Made by a program: the position numbers and the translations under genes
Shown here: positions 62,881-64,000 of the stretch, piece by piece
How positions within the stretch are numbered: position 1 is the stretch's first letter
Layout: each line of letters starts with the position of its first letter
The notes under the pieces: model-generated
Seen by the model: the letters and a program-made list of their open reading frames with translations, nothing else
What the model was told of the DNA's origin: nothing
The model's database searches: none
Assembly: GCA_013396995.1 (NCBI GenBank)
Contig: VWZP01003807.1
Coordinates: forward strand, 186,001 to 250,000
From: Dicaeum eximium
Lineage: Eukaryota > Chordata > Aves > Passeriformes > Dicaeidae
DNA: 64,000 bases
Reading direction: 5' to 3'

Positions 62881-64000
62881 TGCACTCCCTGTATTCTTCA
62901 TTTTTTGTGTCTGATTAATGTATCTGTGGGTCAAGCCCAGCAAGATTCCTTTTATAATCTATTCATGATCAATCTGGTGTTATATACAGCTTAATGTGCC
63001 CTTTTTACTTTTGCATCTTGAAAATGCTGGGATGTGTTAAAAATGCTCAAACCCTTAGTAGTCAAGATATTGCAGGTCCTTCAGGTTATTAAAAACAAGA
63101 ATAAGTTTTCAGTATTAATAAAAGATGGCTTCAGGGTGGTTACTGTAAAATACATAAAGCAAAACAAACACTTCAACACTTACATTTCTTTGTTAATACA
63201 GCTATTCTTTTCCCATAAGGTCTGTAGGAGACCAAATTCCAAGGGACTGCCTTGGGCCTGCTCTGTTCCACAGGGAACCTAAATTGTTATGTGTCACAAT
63301 TTCTAGCTCTCGTGTCTATGTCTATATCTATGTCTGGTGCCTTTGCTTAAAAGTAAGCAACCAACCTGAAGAAATCAGCAAAATCCATTTCCAGCTCTTC
63401 CAAGCAGAATGTTCAATCGGTGAGCATTCATTGCTTCTTGTACTTTCTGGTCATAGCTGGGATTGGCATATTTTAATGGCTTGAATTTCTTCTGTCTCTT
63501 GTGCCAGGTTTTATACTGTTTGAACAAATGCCTGTCAGTGTACTCTGCCTTCCAGTCTTCACAGTTCCTTTAACTCCCTTGCTTCATTACATTCTCTTGA
63601 CTTTAACAGAGATGTCATATTTGCCTGCCAGTTAACTTCCACTACTACTTTTGGCAAAAATTGGCTTTCTTATTAACTACTGATCTATGTTACTTCTCCC
63701 AGTCAACCTTGACCTACATGTTCATTCATTATATCTCTGATTGTCTTATTTAGCCGCAGTCTTTTCCTTTGCCTTTAATATAAGACTGTATAATTTAGGA
63801 ATACGACTCTGGAGACAGTCCATTCCTTTCACTAAGTTCCATAAATGCTTTGAGCTAACTTCACTCTCCTTAAACTCTACTAAGAATAAGTGAAGGTTCT
63901 TTAAGAGGACAAGTCCAGAGTCTCCAAGTGATTTAATAGGCATATTCTGCAAAAAACTGATGCAAAAAATTTTTTTAAAATTTACATTTTTGAGGTCTAG

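Larger units (their letters stand above)
56333..64000. other. AT-rich non-coding stretch to the window end
   Basis: No gene or transposon was recognised in these 7.7 kb. A-rich simple sequence lies at about 60633-60735, a short GGCAGGAGAA tandem repeat at 61317-61340, and a candidate conserved block at 62430-62880. Open frames of 60-100 codons are scattered on both strands without protein-like features. Confidence 0.55.

Overview
This 64 kb window is AT-rich, CpG-poor vertebrate nuclear DNA. I could not support a single protein-coding exon, tRNA, rRNA or other RNA gene in it. The transposable elements identify the host as a bird. There are several chicken-repeat-1 (CR1) LINE fragments with the typical avian CR1 3' end, plus long terminal repeats (LTRs) that I recognise from memory as avian endogenous retrovirus families, probably from a songbird or other neoavian. 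No bacterial, viral or organellar gene organisation is present. The window is best read as a gene desert or the inside of a very large intron.

Layout. 1-13.7 kb: unique AT-rich DNA with microsatellites (AT, TCTA) and one GC-richer block at 10.78-11.42 kb that looks like a conserved non-coding element. 13.7-14.2 kb: an old, decayed CR1 on the minus strand. 17.0-18.0 kb: a complete-length solo LTR of about 1.04 kb with an internal repeat array. 19.3 and 25.5 kb: short CR1 tails. 30.7-31.0 kb: a CR1 3' end that still shows the C-terminal part of its reverse-transcriptase ORF. 37.4-38.0 kb: an LTR with an internal AAT/ATT expansion. 50.87-51.83 kb: the clearest structure in the window, an LTR of apparently the same family as the 37.4 kb copy, split by a second, unrelated 527-bp LTR that is flanked by a perfect 6-bp target-site duplication. 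52.8-56.3 kb: three CR1 fragments in a row. 56.3-64 kb: unique AT-rich DNA with another possible conserved block at 62.4-62.9 kb.

No genes work together here, so the functional reading is limited to regulatory potential and transposon history. All seven CR1 fragments I recognise lie on the minus strand and all four LTRs on the plus strand. Family names rest on remembered consensus sequences, not on a database search. Conserved-element calls rest only on base composition and motif content and are weak without a cross-species alignment.
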